Assembly (NCBI GenBank): GCA_003241055.1
Contig: QFOD01000029.1
Coordinates: forward strand, 1-56,195
DNA length: 56,195 bases
Source of the DNA: Roseateles depolymerans
GTDB lineage: Bacteria > Pseudomonadota > Gammaproteobacteria > Burkholderiales > Burkholderiaceae_C
Reading direction: 5' to 3'
The notes beneath the pieces are model-generated. The model searched no databases. It worked only from the letters and a program-made list of their open reading frames with translations, and was not told where the DNA came from. This document shows, one piece after another, positions 8,046 to 15,745 of the stretch. Every line of letters begins with the position of its first letter. Positions within the stretch are counted from its first letter, which is position 1. A program made the position numbers and the translations under genes.

Positions 8046-9659
8046 ATGTACAACAAGCAAAGCACGCTGGAGCGCCTGCGTGGCGCCGTGGGCAAGAAGC
8101 AACTGATCGCCATCGCCGCGGTCATCGCACTGGGTGCGGTGGGCACCGTGTCCATCCTGCGCATGGGTTCCAGCGCACCTGCAGCCGAGGAAGAGCATGG
8201 CCACGGTCATGACGAAGCCAAGGGCCATGGAGACGAGGAACACCACGGCGAAGCCAAGGGCGCGAAGGGTCACAGCGACGCTGAGGGCCACGGTGACGGT
8301 GAGCACCATGAGGAAGCCAAGAAGGGCACCAACGGCGGCGACGTCCTTGGACAGCAAAAGGGTGTGACCGTCGAGATGCTCCTGGCTGACCAGGGTGGCT
8401 CGCCACGCATCAAGGTGTGGCTGACGAAGGACGGTAAGCCCCTGCAACTGGCCGCTGCTCAGGTGGCCGTGCAGCTACAGCGCCCCGGCCGCGACGCAGA
8501 GAAGGTCGCTTTCGCCCTGGACGGCGGCGTGCTGGTGAGCTCCCAGGTCGTGAGTGAGCCGCACCTTTTCAAGGGCACCGTCGACGTTCAGACGGGCGGA
8601 GGCCTGCTGCAGTTCCCGTTCGAGAAGGATGAGGGCGCTGTGACGATGACAGCCGAGCAGATCAAGGCGGCTGGCATCAGCATCGAGACGTCGGGTGCGG
8701 CCACGATCCGTTCCGCGCTGCAGTTGCCCGGCGAGATCGGCTTCAACGAAGACCGCACGGCCCACGTGGTGCCGCGAGTTGGCGGTGTCGTCGAGTCGGT
8801 GCCCGTGGCCCTGGGTCAGCAGGTCGTGAAGGGGCAGGTCATGGCCGTCATCAGCAGCTCGAGCGTGTCCGACCAGCGCGCCGAACTGCAGGCCACCCAA
8901 AAGCGTTTGCAACTTGCACGCACGACGTACGAGCGCGAGAAGCAGCTGTTCGAACAGCGCATCTCGCCGCAGCAGGATGTGCAGCAGGCCGAGCAGGCCA
9001 TGCGCGAGGCGGAGATCGCCGTGGCCAATGCCCGCCAGAAGCTGCAGGCCATCGGCGCCACTTCTGACTCGTCGTCGCTGAACCGGTTCGAGCTGCGTGC
9101 GCCGTTCAACGGCATCGTCGTCGAGAAGCACATCGCCCTGGGCGAGCAGGTGCGTGAGGACGCCAACGTGTTCACCATCTCGGACCTGAAGTCGGTCTGG
9201 GCGCAGGTGAACGTGCCCGCGCGTGATTTGCCGCAGGTCCGTATCGGCGAGAACGTGGTCATCCGCACCACGGCCTTCGAGCAGAAGGCCGTGGGCAAGG
9301 TCGCCTACGTGGGCGCCCTGATTGGTGAGCAGACCCGCACAGCGCAGGCGCGGGTGGTGGTCGACAACCCGAACATGGCCTGGCGTCCCGGCCTCTTCGT
9401 CAACGTCGAGGTCTCGTCTGACGAGTCTCAGGTGCCCGTGTCGGTAACGGCGGACGCCATCCAGACGATGGAAGGCAAGTCGATCGTCTTCGTCCGCACG
9501 TCGAGCGGCTTCGCGCCGGTGCCAGTCGAGCTGGGCCGCAGTGACGGCAAGCGTACCGAGGTCACCTCCGGGCTGAAGGCGGGTGCGCAATACGCGACGT
9601 CCGGCAGCTTTGTCATCAAGTCTGAAGCCGGCAAGGCCTCGGCCAGCCACGCGCACTGA
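8046..9659 (+). CDS. czcB: CzcB: periplasmic adaptor with His-rich N-terminus
   Basis: A 537-aa membrane-fusion protein linking CzcA to CzcC. One N-terminal membrane anchor (about 19-39) is followed by a His/Glu-rich stretch (about 50-92: EEEHGHGHDEAKGHGDEEHH and further GH/EHH repeats), which probably binds metal. Next come a beta domain, a coiled-coil hairpin (ELQATQKRLQLARTTYEREK), a lipoyl-type motif (LRAPFNGIVVEKHIALGEQV) and a membrane-proximal domain. The His-rich insert is characteristic of CzcB as against copper adaptors. The czcA start follows 13 bases after the stop. Confidence 0.92.
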   Translation: MYNKQSTLERLRGAVGKKQLIAIAAVIALGAVGTVSILRMGSSAPAAEEEHGHGHDEAKGHGDEEHHGEAKGAKGHSDAEGHGDGEHHEEAKKGTNGGDVLGQQKGVTVEMLLADQGGSPRIKVWLTKDGKPLQLAAAQVAVQLQRPGRDAEKVAFALDGGVLVSSQVVSEPHLFKGTVDVQTGGGLLQFPFEKDEGAVTMTAEQIKAAGISIETSGAATIRSALQLPGEIGFNEDRTAHVVPRVGGVVESVPVALGQQVVKGQVMAVISSSSVSDQRAELQATQKRLQLARTTYEREKQLFEQRISPQQDVQQAEQAMREAEIAVANARQKLQAIGATSDSSSLNRFELRAPFNGIVVEKHIALGEQVREDANVFTISDLKSVWAQVNVPARDLPQVRIGENVVIRTTAFEQKAVGKVAYVGALIGEQTRTAQARVVVDNPNMAWRPGLFVNVEVSSDESQVPVSVTADAIQTMEGKSIVFVRTSSGFAPVPVELGRSDGKRTEVTSGLKAGAQYATSGSFVIKSEAGKASASHAH

Positions 9660-9672
9660 AAGAGGCGTCGAC

Positions 9673-12600
9673 ATGTTTGAACGCATCATCCGATTCGCCA
9701 TCGAACACCGATGGCTTGTGATGTTGGCCGTGCTGGGCATGGCCGCGTTGGGTGTCTTCAGCTACCAGAAGCTGCCCATTGACGCGGTGCCCGACATCAC
9801 CAACGTCCAGGTCCAGATCAACACCAAGGCTCCTGGCTATTCGCCGCTCGAAACCGAGCAGCGAGTGACCTATCCCATCGAGACCGTCATGGCCGGCTTG
9901 CCCGGCCTTGAGCAGACCCGTTCACTGTCGCGCTACGGCCTGTCGCAGGTGACGGTCATCTTCAAGGACGGCACCGACATCTACTTCGCCCGCCAGCTGG
10001 TCAACGAGCGCATCCAGAGTGCGCGTGGCCAGATGCCGGCTGGCGTGGAGCCAAACATTGGTCCGATCTCCACCGGCCTCGGTGAGATCTACCTCTGGAC
10101 GGTCGAGTCGCAGCCAGGCGCGAAGAAGCCCAACGGCGAGCCCTACACGGCCACCGACCTGCGCGAGATCCAGGACTGGGTCATCAAGCCGCAGCTGCGC
10201 AACGTGACCGGTGTGACCGAGATCAACACCATCGGCGGCTATGCCAAGGAATACCACGTCTCGCCGGATCCGAGCCGCCTGGCTTCCTACGGCATCACGC
10301 TGGCTGACGTCGTCAACGCCCTGGAGCGCAACAACGCCAACGTGGGCGCGGGCTACATCGAGCGCCGCGGCGAGCAGTACCTGATCCGCGCGCCGGGCCA
10401 GGTCAAGTCCATCGCCGACATCGGCAACATCGTGCTGCGCAACGAAGGCAGCGTGCCGGTTCGCATCAAGGACGTGGCCAACGTCGAGCTGGGACGCGAG
10501 CTGCGGACCGGTGCTGCGACCGACAACGGCAAGGAAGTGGTGCTTGGCACCGTGTTCATGCTGATCGGCGAGAACAGCCGCACCGTCTCCCAGGCCGTCG
10601 ACAAGAAGATGGAGGAGATCAACAAGAACCTGCCGGCCGGCGTCCATGCCGTGACGGTCTACGACCGCACCACGCTGGTCGACAAGGCCATCGGCACCGT
10701 CAAGAAGAACCTGCTGGAAGGCGCGATCCTCGTGATCGTCATCCTTTTCCTGTTCCTGGGCAACATCCGCGCAGCCGTGCTGACGGCGATGGTGATCCCA
10801 CTGTCGATGCTCTTCACGTTCACGGGCATGGTGAACCAGAAAGTCAGCGCCAACCTGATGAGTCTCGGAGCGTTGGACTTCGGGATCATCATCGACGGCG
10901 CGGTCGTGATCGTCGAGAACTGTGTGCGACGCCTGGCGCATGCGCAGGAGCACAAGGGCAGACCGTTGACTAGGTCCGAGCGGTTCCATGAGGTGTTCCT
11001 CGCCTCGCAGGAAGCACGTCGTCCGCTGCTTTTCGGGCAACTGATCATCATGATCGTCTACCTGCCGATCTTTGCGCTGGCTGGTGTCGAAGGGAAGATG
11101 TTCCACCCGATGGCCTTCACGGTCGTGATCGCTCTGGTGGGCGCAATGATCCTGTCGATGACGTTCGTGCCGGCAGCCGTTGCGCTGTTCATCGGCGAGA
11201 AGGTTGCCGAGAAGGAGAACTTCCTGATGGGTTGGGCCCGTCGCGCCTATGAGCCTGCGCTCAAGCGCGTGATGAACGCCCAGCCGCTCGTCATCACCTT
11301 TGCACTCGTCACGGTGTTCCTGTCGGGGCTGCTCGCCACCCGCATGGGCAGCGAGTTCGTGCCGAGCCTCAATGAGGGCGACTTCTCCATCCAGACCTTG
11401 CGGATCCCGGGCACGAGCCTGACGCAGTCGGTCGCGATGCAGCAGCAACTCGAAGCGACGCTGAAGGCGAAGTTCCCCGAGATCGAACGGACCTTCGCGC
11501 GCACCGGCACGGCTGAGATCGCGTCGGACCCGATGCCGCCGAACATCTCTGACGCCTACGTGATGCTGAAGCCGCAGTCCGAGTGGCCCGAACCCCGCAA
11601 GACGCGTGACGAACTGCTGGCCGCGATCAAGGCCGAAGTCGAGAAGATGCCGGGTCAGAACTACGAGTTCTCGCAGCCCATCCAGTTGCGGTTCAACGAG
11701 CTGATCTCCGGTGTGCGCTCCGACGTGGCCGTCAAGGTCTTCGGCGACGACATGGAGGTGATGGACGGCGCAGCCCAAAAGATCGCCGCGGTGCTCAAGG
11801 GCATCCCGGGCTCCACGGAAGTCAACATCGAACAGACTTCGGGCCTGCCGATGCTGAGCGTGCAGATCGATCGCGAGAAGACGGCGCGCTACGGCTTGAA
11901 CGTCCAAGACGTTCAGGACACGCTGGCCACCGCCGTTGGCGGCAAGGAAGGCGGCACGATGTTCGAAGGTGACCGTCGCTTCGACATCATCGTGCGCGTG
12001 CCCGAGTCTGTCCGCACGGACCTGGAGGCGATCAAGCGTCTGCCGGTGCCGCTGCCTGGCAGTGCTGATGGCAAGGGTGCACGTCGCTTCATCCCGCTGA
12101 GCGAAGTGGCTGACCTCTCCCTGGCCCCTGGTCCCAACCAGGTCAGCCGCGAGAACGGCAAGCGCCGCGTGGTGGTCAGCGCCAACGTTCGCGGTCGCGA
12201 CATCGGCACCTTCGTCGCAGAGGCTGAAGCCGCGATCCAGCAACAGGTCAAGCTGCCCACGGGCTACTGGATGGTCTGGGGCGGCCAGTTCGAGAACCTG
12301 CAGTCCGCCACGCAGCGTCTGAAGGTCGTCGTGCCGGTGTCCCTGCTGCTGGTGTTCACGTTGCTTTTCGTGATGTTCGGCAACGCCAAGGACGGCATGC
12401 TGGTGTTTACCGGCATTCCATTCGCGCTGACCGGCGGCATCGTGGCGCTGTGGCTGCGGGACATCCCGATGTCCATTTCTGCGGCGGTCGGCTTCATCGC
12501 GCTTTCGGGCGTGGCGGTGCTCAATGGCCTCGTGATGATCTCGTTCATCAGAAGTCTGCGGGAGTCGGGCAAGAGTCTCGACCAGGCCATCTTCGAAGGC

Positions 12601-12855
12601 GCGGTCACCCGTCTGCGTCCGGTCCTGATGACCGCGCTGGTCGCATCGCTCGGCTTCGTGCCGATGGCGATTGCAACCGGCACCGGCGCCGAGGTTCAGC
12701 GTCCGCTGGCCACGGTGGTGATCGGCGGCATCCTGTCCTCGACGGCCCTGACGCTGCTGGTGCTGCCGGTGCTGTACCGCATTGCCCACCGCAAGGACGA
12801 AGAGGGTGAGGCTGAAGCGCCCCGCACCACGCCTGGCGCGGAGGTGATTGCATGA
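9673..12855 (+). CDS. czcA: CzcA: HME-RND proton-driven Co/Zn/Cd efflux permease
   Basis: A 1060-aa inner-membrane RND antiporter, full length for the family. Two halves of six membrane spans each carry a large periplasmic loop. The TM4 signature DFGIIIDGAVVIVEN runs from Asp402, giving Asp402, Asp408 and Glu415, the proton-relay triad of the HME1 (Co/Zn/Cd) class and the same numbering as in Cupriavidus CzcA. The start at ATG 9673 is marked by an upstream GAAAGAGG and the standard beginning MFERIIRFAIEHRW. It ends 97 bases before the czcR start. A 1020-codon frame on the opposite strand is an artefact of GC-rich coding. Confidence 0.95.
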   Translation: MFERIIRFAIEHRWLVMLAVLGMAALGVFSYQKLPIDAVPDITNVQVQINTKAPGYSPLETEQRVTYPIETVMAGLPGLEQTRSLSRYGLSQVTVIFKDGTDIYFARQLVNERIQSARGQMPAGVEPNIGPISTGLGEIYLWTVESQPGAKKPNGEPYTATDLREIQDWVIKPQLRNVTGVTEINTIGGYAKEYHVSPDPSRLASYGITLADVVNALERNNANVGAGYIERRGEQYLIRAPGQVKSIADIGNIVLRNEGSVPVRIKDVANVELGRELRTGAATDNGKEVVLGTVFMLIGENSRTVSQAVDKKMEEINKNLPAGVHAVTVYDRTTLVDKAIGTVKKNLLEGAILVIVILFLFLGNIRAAVLTAMVIPLSMLFTFTGMVNQKVSANLMSLGALDFGIIIDGAVVIVENCVRRLAHAQEHKGRPLTRSERFHEVFLASQEARRPLLFGQLIIMIVYLPIFALAGVEGKMFHPMAFTVVIALVGAMILSMTFVPAAVALFIGEKVAEKENFLMGWARRAYEPALKRVMNAQPLVITFALVTVFLSGLLATRMGSEFVPSLNEGDFSIQTLRIPGTSLTQSVAMQQQLEATLKAKFPEIERTFARTGTAEIASDPMPPNISDAYVMLKPQSEWPEPRKTRDELLAAIKAEVEKMPGQNYEFSQPIQLRFNELISGVRSDVAVKVFGDDMEVMDGAAQKIAAVLKGIPGSTEVNIEQTSGLPMLSVQIDREKTARYGLNVQDVQDTLATAVGGKEGGTMFEGDRRFDIIVRVPESVRTDLEAIKRLPVPLPGSADGKGARRFIPLSEVADLSLAPGPNQVSRENGKRRVVVSANVRGRDIGTFVAEAEAAIQQQVKLPTGYWMVWGGQFENLQSATQRLKVVVPVSLLLVFTLLFVMFGNAKDGMLVFTGIPFALTGGIVALWLRDIPMSISAAVGFIALSGVAVLNGLVMISFIRSLRESGKSLDQAIFEGAVTRLRPVLMTALVASLGFVPMAIATGTGAEVQRPLATVVIGGILSSTALTLLVLPVLYRIAHRKDEEGEAEAPRTTPGAEVIA

Positions 12856-12952
12856 ATCCAGCGCCACACAACACGGCGCGCAGGCCGAAAGGCCGGTGCC
12901 TCGCGAACCTGAGCTCCTTGCATGGAGGGTGGCCGCCTGGCCGCAGAGCCTC

Positions 12953-13636
12953 ATGAAGATCCTGGTCGTCGAAGATGAAGTCAAGGCGGCCGGATATCTG
13001 CGAAAGGGTCTTACCGAGGAGGGCTACCAAGTCGAGGTGGCTCACTCAGGTGTCGACGGCCTGCACATGGCGTCCGTCAACGAGTACGACCTGGTCATCC
13101 TGGACTGGATGCTGCCGGGCATCGACGGCCTGGCCGTGCTGTCCGCGCTGCGTCACACCCGGTCCGTACCCGTTCTCATGCTGACCGCGCGCGGTCAGGT
13201 CGAGGACCGGGTGCGGGGCCTGCAGAGCGGCGCCGATGACTATCTCGTCAAGCCTTTCGCGTTCTCGGAACTGGTCGCGCGCGTGCAGGTCCTGCTGCGC
13301 CGCGCATCGGGTTCCCGAACGGTGGCCGAGACCACCCTCTACAAGGTCGCCGACCTTGAGGTGGACATGGTTCGCCGCAAGGCCAGCAGGTCCGGTCAGC
13401 GGCTGGAGTTGACGCCCAAGGAGTTCAGCCTGCTGGCGCTCCTGTTGCGTCGACAAGGCCACGTGCTGTCGCGAACCGAGCTTGCCGAGCAGGTCTGGGA
13501 CATGAACTTCGATAGCGAGACCAACGTCGTCGAAGTGGCTATCCGCCGGCTGCGATCCAAGCTGGACCAGCCGTTCGAGCGTCCCTTGCTGCACACGGTG
13601 CGTGGCATGGGGTACGTGCTCGAGGACCGGACATGA
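12953..13636 (+). CDS. czcR: CzcR: OmpR-family metal response regulator
   Basis: A 227-aa response regulator starting MKILVVEDEVKAAGYLRKGL, the standard beginning for CzcR/CusR/CopR proteins. Asp51 in ILDWMLPGIDG is the phospho-acceptor, and the conserved Lys lies in DDYLVKPFAFSELVARV. The C-terminal winged helix ends VHTVRGMGYVLE-like (LLHTVRGMGYVLEDRT). Longer in-frame starts back to 12848 overlap czcA and add sequence unlike the family, so ATG 12953 was chosen. Its stop overlaps the czcS ATG. The probable target box is at 5641-5655. Confidence 0.92.
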   Translation: MKILVVEDEVKAAGYLRKGLTEEGYQVEVAHSGVDGLHMASVNEYDLVILDWMLPGIDGLAVLSALRHTRSVPVLMLTARGQVEDRVRGLQSGADDYLVKPFAFSELVARVQVLLRRASGSRTVAETTLYKVADLEVDMVRRKASRSGQRLELTPKEFSLLALLLRRQGHVLSRTELAEQVWDMNFDSETNVVEVAIRRLRSKLDQPFERPLLHTVRGMGYVLEDRT

Positions 13637-15012
13637 CTGCCGCGCCGCTCAGCGCGCCGAGCCTGCGGGCTCGGTTGTCGCGCCAGTTCGCGTTGCAGAC
13701 CATGGTCGGTCTCAGCCTGGTGTGCGGCGCGGTCTACCTTGTCATCGCGCTCACCTTGTCCAGCCGGCAAGACGACACCCTCGTGAAGAAGCGGGCCACC
13801 GTCCTTCGCTTGCTCAACGAAGCCCGCGAGGTACACGACGTCGCGGGAATCCAGCACCTGCTCAGCGATTTCCTGACGGGCCACGACGATCTGTCGTTGG
13901 TCGTGCGCCAGCGAAACGGCCATGCGGTGTTCGACAAGAACGACCCGGATAGGCCGGACGCGATGAGCAAGCGACTGGTATTTGACGTTCGCCTTCCGGA
14001 TGAGATGGGTGGATCTGGGCGTGCGGAATTGATCCACGACATCCGCAAGGACGAGGCGCTCCTGTCGCGCTTGTGGTGGACGCTGTTGACCGGCGCGATC
14101 GTTGGCACGCTGGCCGTGTCGGCGACCGGGTTCCTGCTGGTCAAGCGGGGGCTCGCCCCAGTCAACGCGTTGGCGGGACGGACCTCCGAACTGGACGCCA
14201 CTCGGATGGACCAGCGTCTCGACCTCACGGGCCAGCCGGAGGAAGTCCTGCCGTTGCTGCTGCAGTTCAACGCGTTGCTGGACCGCCTGCAGGCCGCGTA
14301 CCTTCAGATGTCGGCCTTCAACGCCGATGTGGCGCATGAGCTCAACAATCCGCTGTCGATCCTGATCGGTAGCTGCGAGGTGGCTCTTCGCCGGCCCCGT
14401 TCCGGAGCGGAACTCCAGGACGTGCTCAGTTCCAACCTGGAAGAGCTTCGTCGGATCGCGGGCATCGTGGCCGACATGCTGTTCTTGTCTCACGCTGAAC
14501 GAGGCGTGACCGCGCGTCGCGCATACCCGACGCGGATGGCAGAACTCGCCGCCGAGGTGGCGGAGTACCACGAGGCGGCCCTGGAAGAGGCGGAATTGCG
14601 CGTCGAGGTGCGGGGGGACGCCCGGGTTTCGGTCGACGCGGGACTGGTGCGGCGTGCCATCTCCAATCTGTTGAGCAATGCGTCTCGCTACGCGACGAAG
14701 GGGTCGCTGGTCGAGGTGAGGATTGATCGGCCGAACGTCGACCTCGTCTCGATCGGCGTTCACAACAAGGGACCGGTGATCCCGGCAGAACACCTGCCAC
14801 GGCTCTTCGACCGGTTCTACCGAATTGACCCGTCTCGGACCAACGCCGACCGGAACCACGGACTGGGCCTCTCCATCGTCGCGGCGATCGCCAAGATGCA
14901 CGGTGGGACCGCTACGGCCACATCGAGCGAAGAAGGTACCTACGTCGGGTTCACCGTCGACAACCGCGTGGAGGACCCAGCGCTGGCGGATGAAAGGGCA
15001 CAGCCATGGTGA
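13633..15012 (+). CDS. czcS: CzcS-like sensor histidine kinase
   Basis: A 459-aa membrane sensor kinase coupled to czcR by a four-base ATGA overlap. Membrane segments are near residues 26-47 and 152-176, flanking a periplasmic sensor of about 105 residues. A HAMP domain follows, then a HisKA box with His235 in DVAHELNNPLSIL, then the ATPase domain (N box ISNLLSNASRYA; G2 box HGLGLSIV). The phospho-acceptor box reads HELNNP rather than the HELRTP usual in CzcS/CusS kinases, a noticeable but tolerated variant. It probably senses periplasmic Zn/Cd/Co. Confidence 0.88.
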   Translation: MTAAPLSAPSLRARLSRQFALQTMVGLSLVCGAVYLVIALTLSSRQDDTLVKKRATVLRLLNEAREVHDVAGIQHLLSDFLTGHDDLSLVVRQRNGHAVFDKNDPDRPDAMSKRLVFDVRLPDEMGGSGRAELIHDIRKDEALLSRLWWTLLTGAIVGTLAVSATGFLLVKRGLAPVNALAGRTSELDATRMDQRLDLTGQPEEVLPLLLQFNALLDRLQAAYLQMSAFNADVAHELNNPLSILIGSCEVALRRPRSGAELQDVLSSNLEELRRIAGIVADMLFLSHAERGVTARRAYPTRMAELAAEVAEYHEAALEEAELRVEVRGDARVSVDAGLVRRAISNLLSNASRYATKGSLVEVRIDRPNVDLVSIGVHNKGPVIPAEHLPRLFDRFYRIDPSRTNADRNHGLGLSIVAAIAKMHGGTATATSSEEGTYVGFTVDNRVEDPALADERAQPW

Positions 15013-15200
15013 CGCTGTTCGAGCACCTCAAGGACAAGCACCACGGGCTCGCTTACTTCATCTTCCTGAGTTCGCTGGCCGTGGTCATCCTCTCGGTGAT
15101 CCTGGGCATCTACTTCTTCCGGCAGGATCGTGCGAAGAAGAGGGCCCGGCGTGAGGAACGGCGAGAGCGTCGCCGCCGTGGCGGCCGCCAAAAGCGGTAG
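15006..15200 (+). CDS. Single-span membrane microprotein with Arg-rich tail
   Basis: A 64-aa protein that starts inside the end of czcS (ATG at 15006, seven bases of overlap). It has one membrane segment (about residues 16-38, YFIFLSSLAVVILSVILGIY) followed by a very basic cytoplasmic tail (RARREERRERRRRGGRQKR). The positive-inside rule puts the tail in the cytoplasm. Translational coupling to the kinase suggests it modulates CzcS or the nearby transporters, but this is inference and the family is not recognised. Confidence 0.55.
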   Translation: MVTLFEHLKDKHHGLAYFIFLSSLAVVILSVILGIYFFRQDRAKKRARREERRERRRRGGRQKR

Positions 15201-15233
15201 CCTCCTACATTGACCCGCTGCTAGGATCATTTC

Positions 15234-15596
15234 GTGCGTAGAGCCCTCGTGATCTTCTTGCTCGCGGTGCTGCCTTTCCAGTTCGTCTGGGGAGCTGCGG
15301 CTGGGTATTGCCGTCACGAGCAAGGCCGTGAAGTCAGCCACTTTGGCCATCACCTGCACAAGCATCAGTCGACGGCCGGCAAGGCCTCTGATGCCGCGGG
15401 TGACAGCGCCAAGCAGCTCGCTGGCGAGGATGCGGACTGCATTTCGTGCCACTTCAGTTGCGCATCCTTCCCCTCCGATGTCGCCGTCAGTCTGCTGAGC
15501 GACGAGGTCGGGCACGTGGTGCCGACGGTAAGGCAGGCCAGCTTCTGGCTGCTTGTGCCATCGATCGACCGCCCCAATTGGGCATCGCCTTCTTGA
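15234..15596 (+). CDS. CzcI-like small periplasmic protein (copy 3)
   Basis: A 120-aa GTG-initiated protein with signal peptide MRRALVIFLLAVLPFQFVWG, then AAAGYCRHE, a His cluster (HFGHHLHKHQ) and DCISCHF. It closely follows the layout of the proteins at 3728 and 6243. Here it sits between the czcRS module and a metal-transporting ATPase gene, so it may serve as the periplasmic accessory for that pump. Function inferred from the family. Confidence 0.7.
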   Translation: MRRALVIFLLAVLPFQFVWGAAAGYCRHEQGREVSHFGHHLHKHQSTAGKASDAAGDSAKQLAGEDADCISCHFSCASFPSDVAVSLLSDEVGHVVPTVRQASFWLLVPSIDRPNWASPS

Positions 15597-15745
15597 TCTG
15601 AGCCTGGGCTCTGCCCGGGTAACGTCGCCGGCGCCATGCGTCCGGCAGTTCAGATAGACCCGACCGCCGGCATCGACGGGTCTAGTCACGATGTAGCCAG
15701 CTAATACCTGTCCCGGGCGCTGGCAACCACCTTCCCAAGAAAGAG

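Noticed and set aside
9922..12984. A 1020-codon open frame antisense to czcA
   Set aside because: It mirrors the GC-rich codons of a full-length RND gene; its product is Asp/His/Arg-rich and has no recognisable domain.
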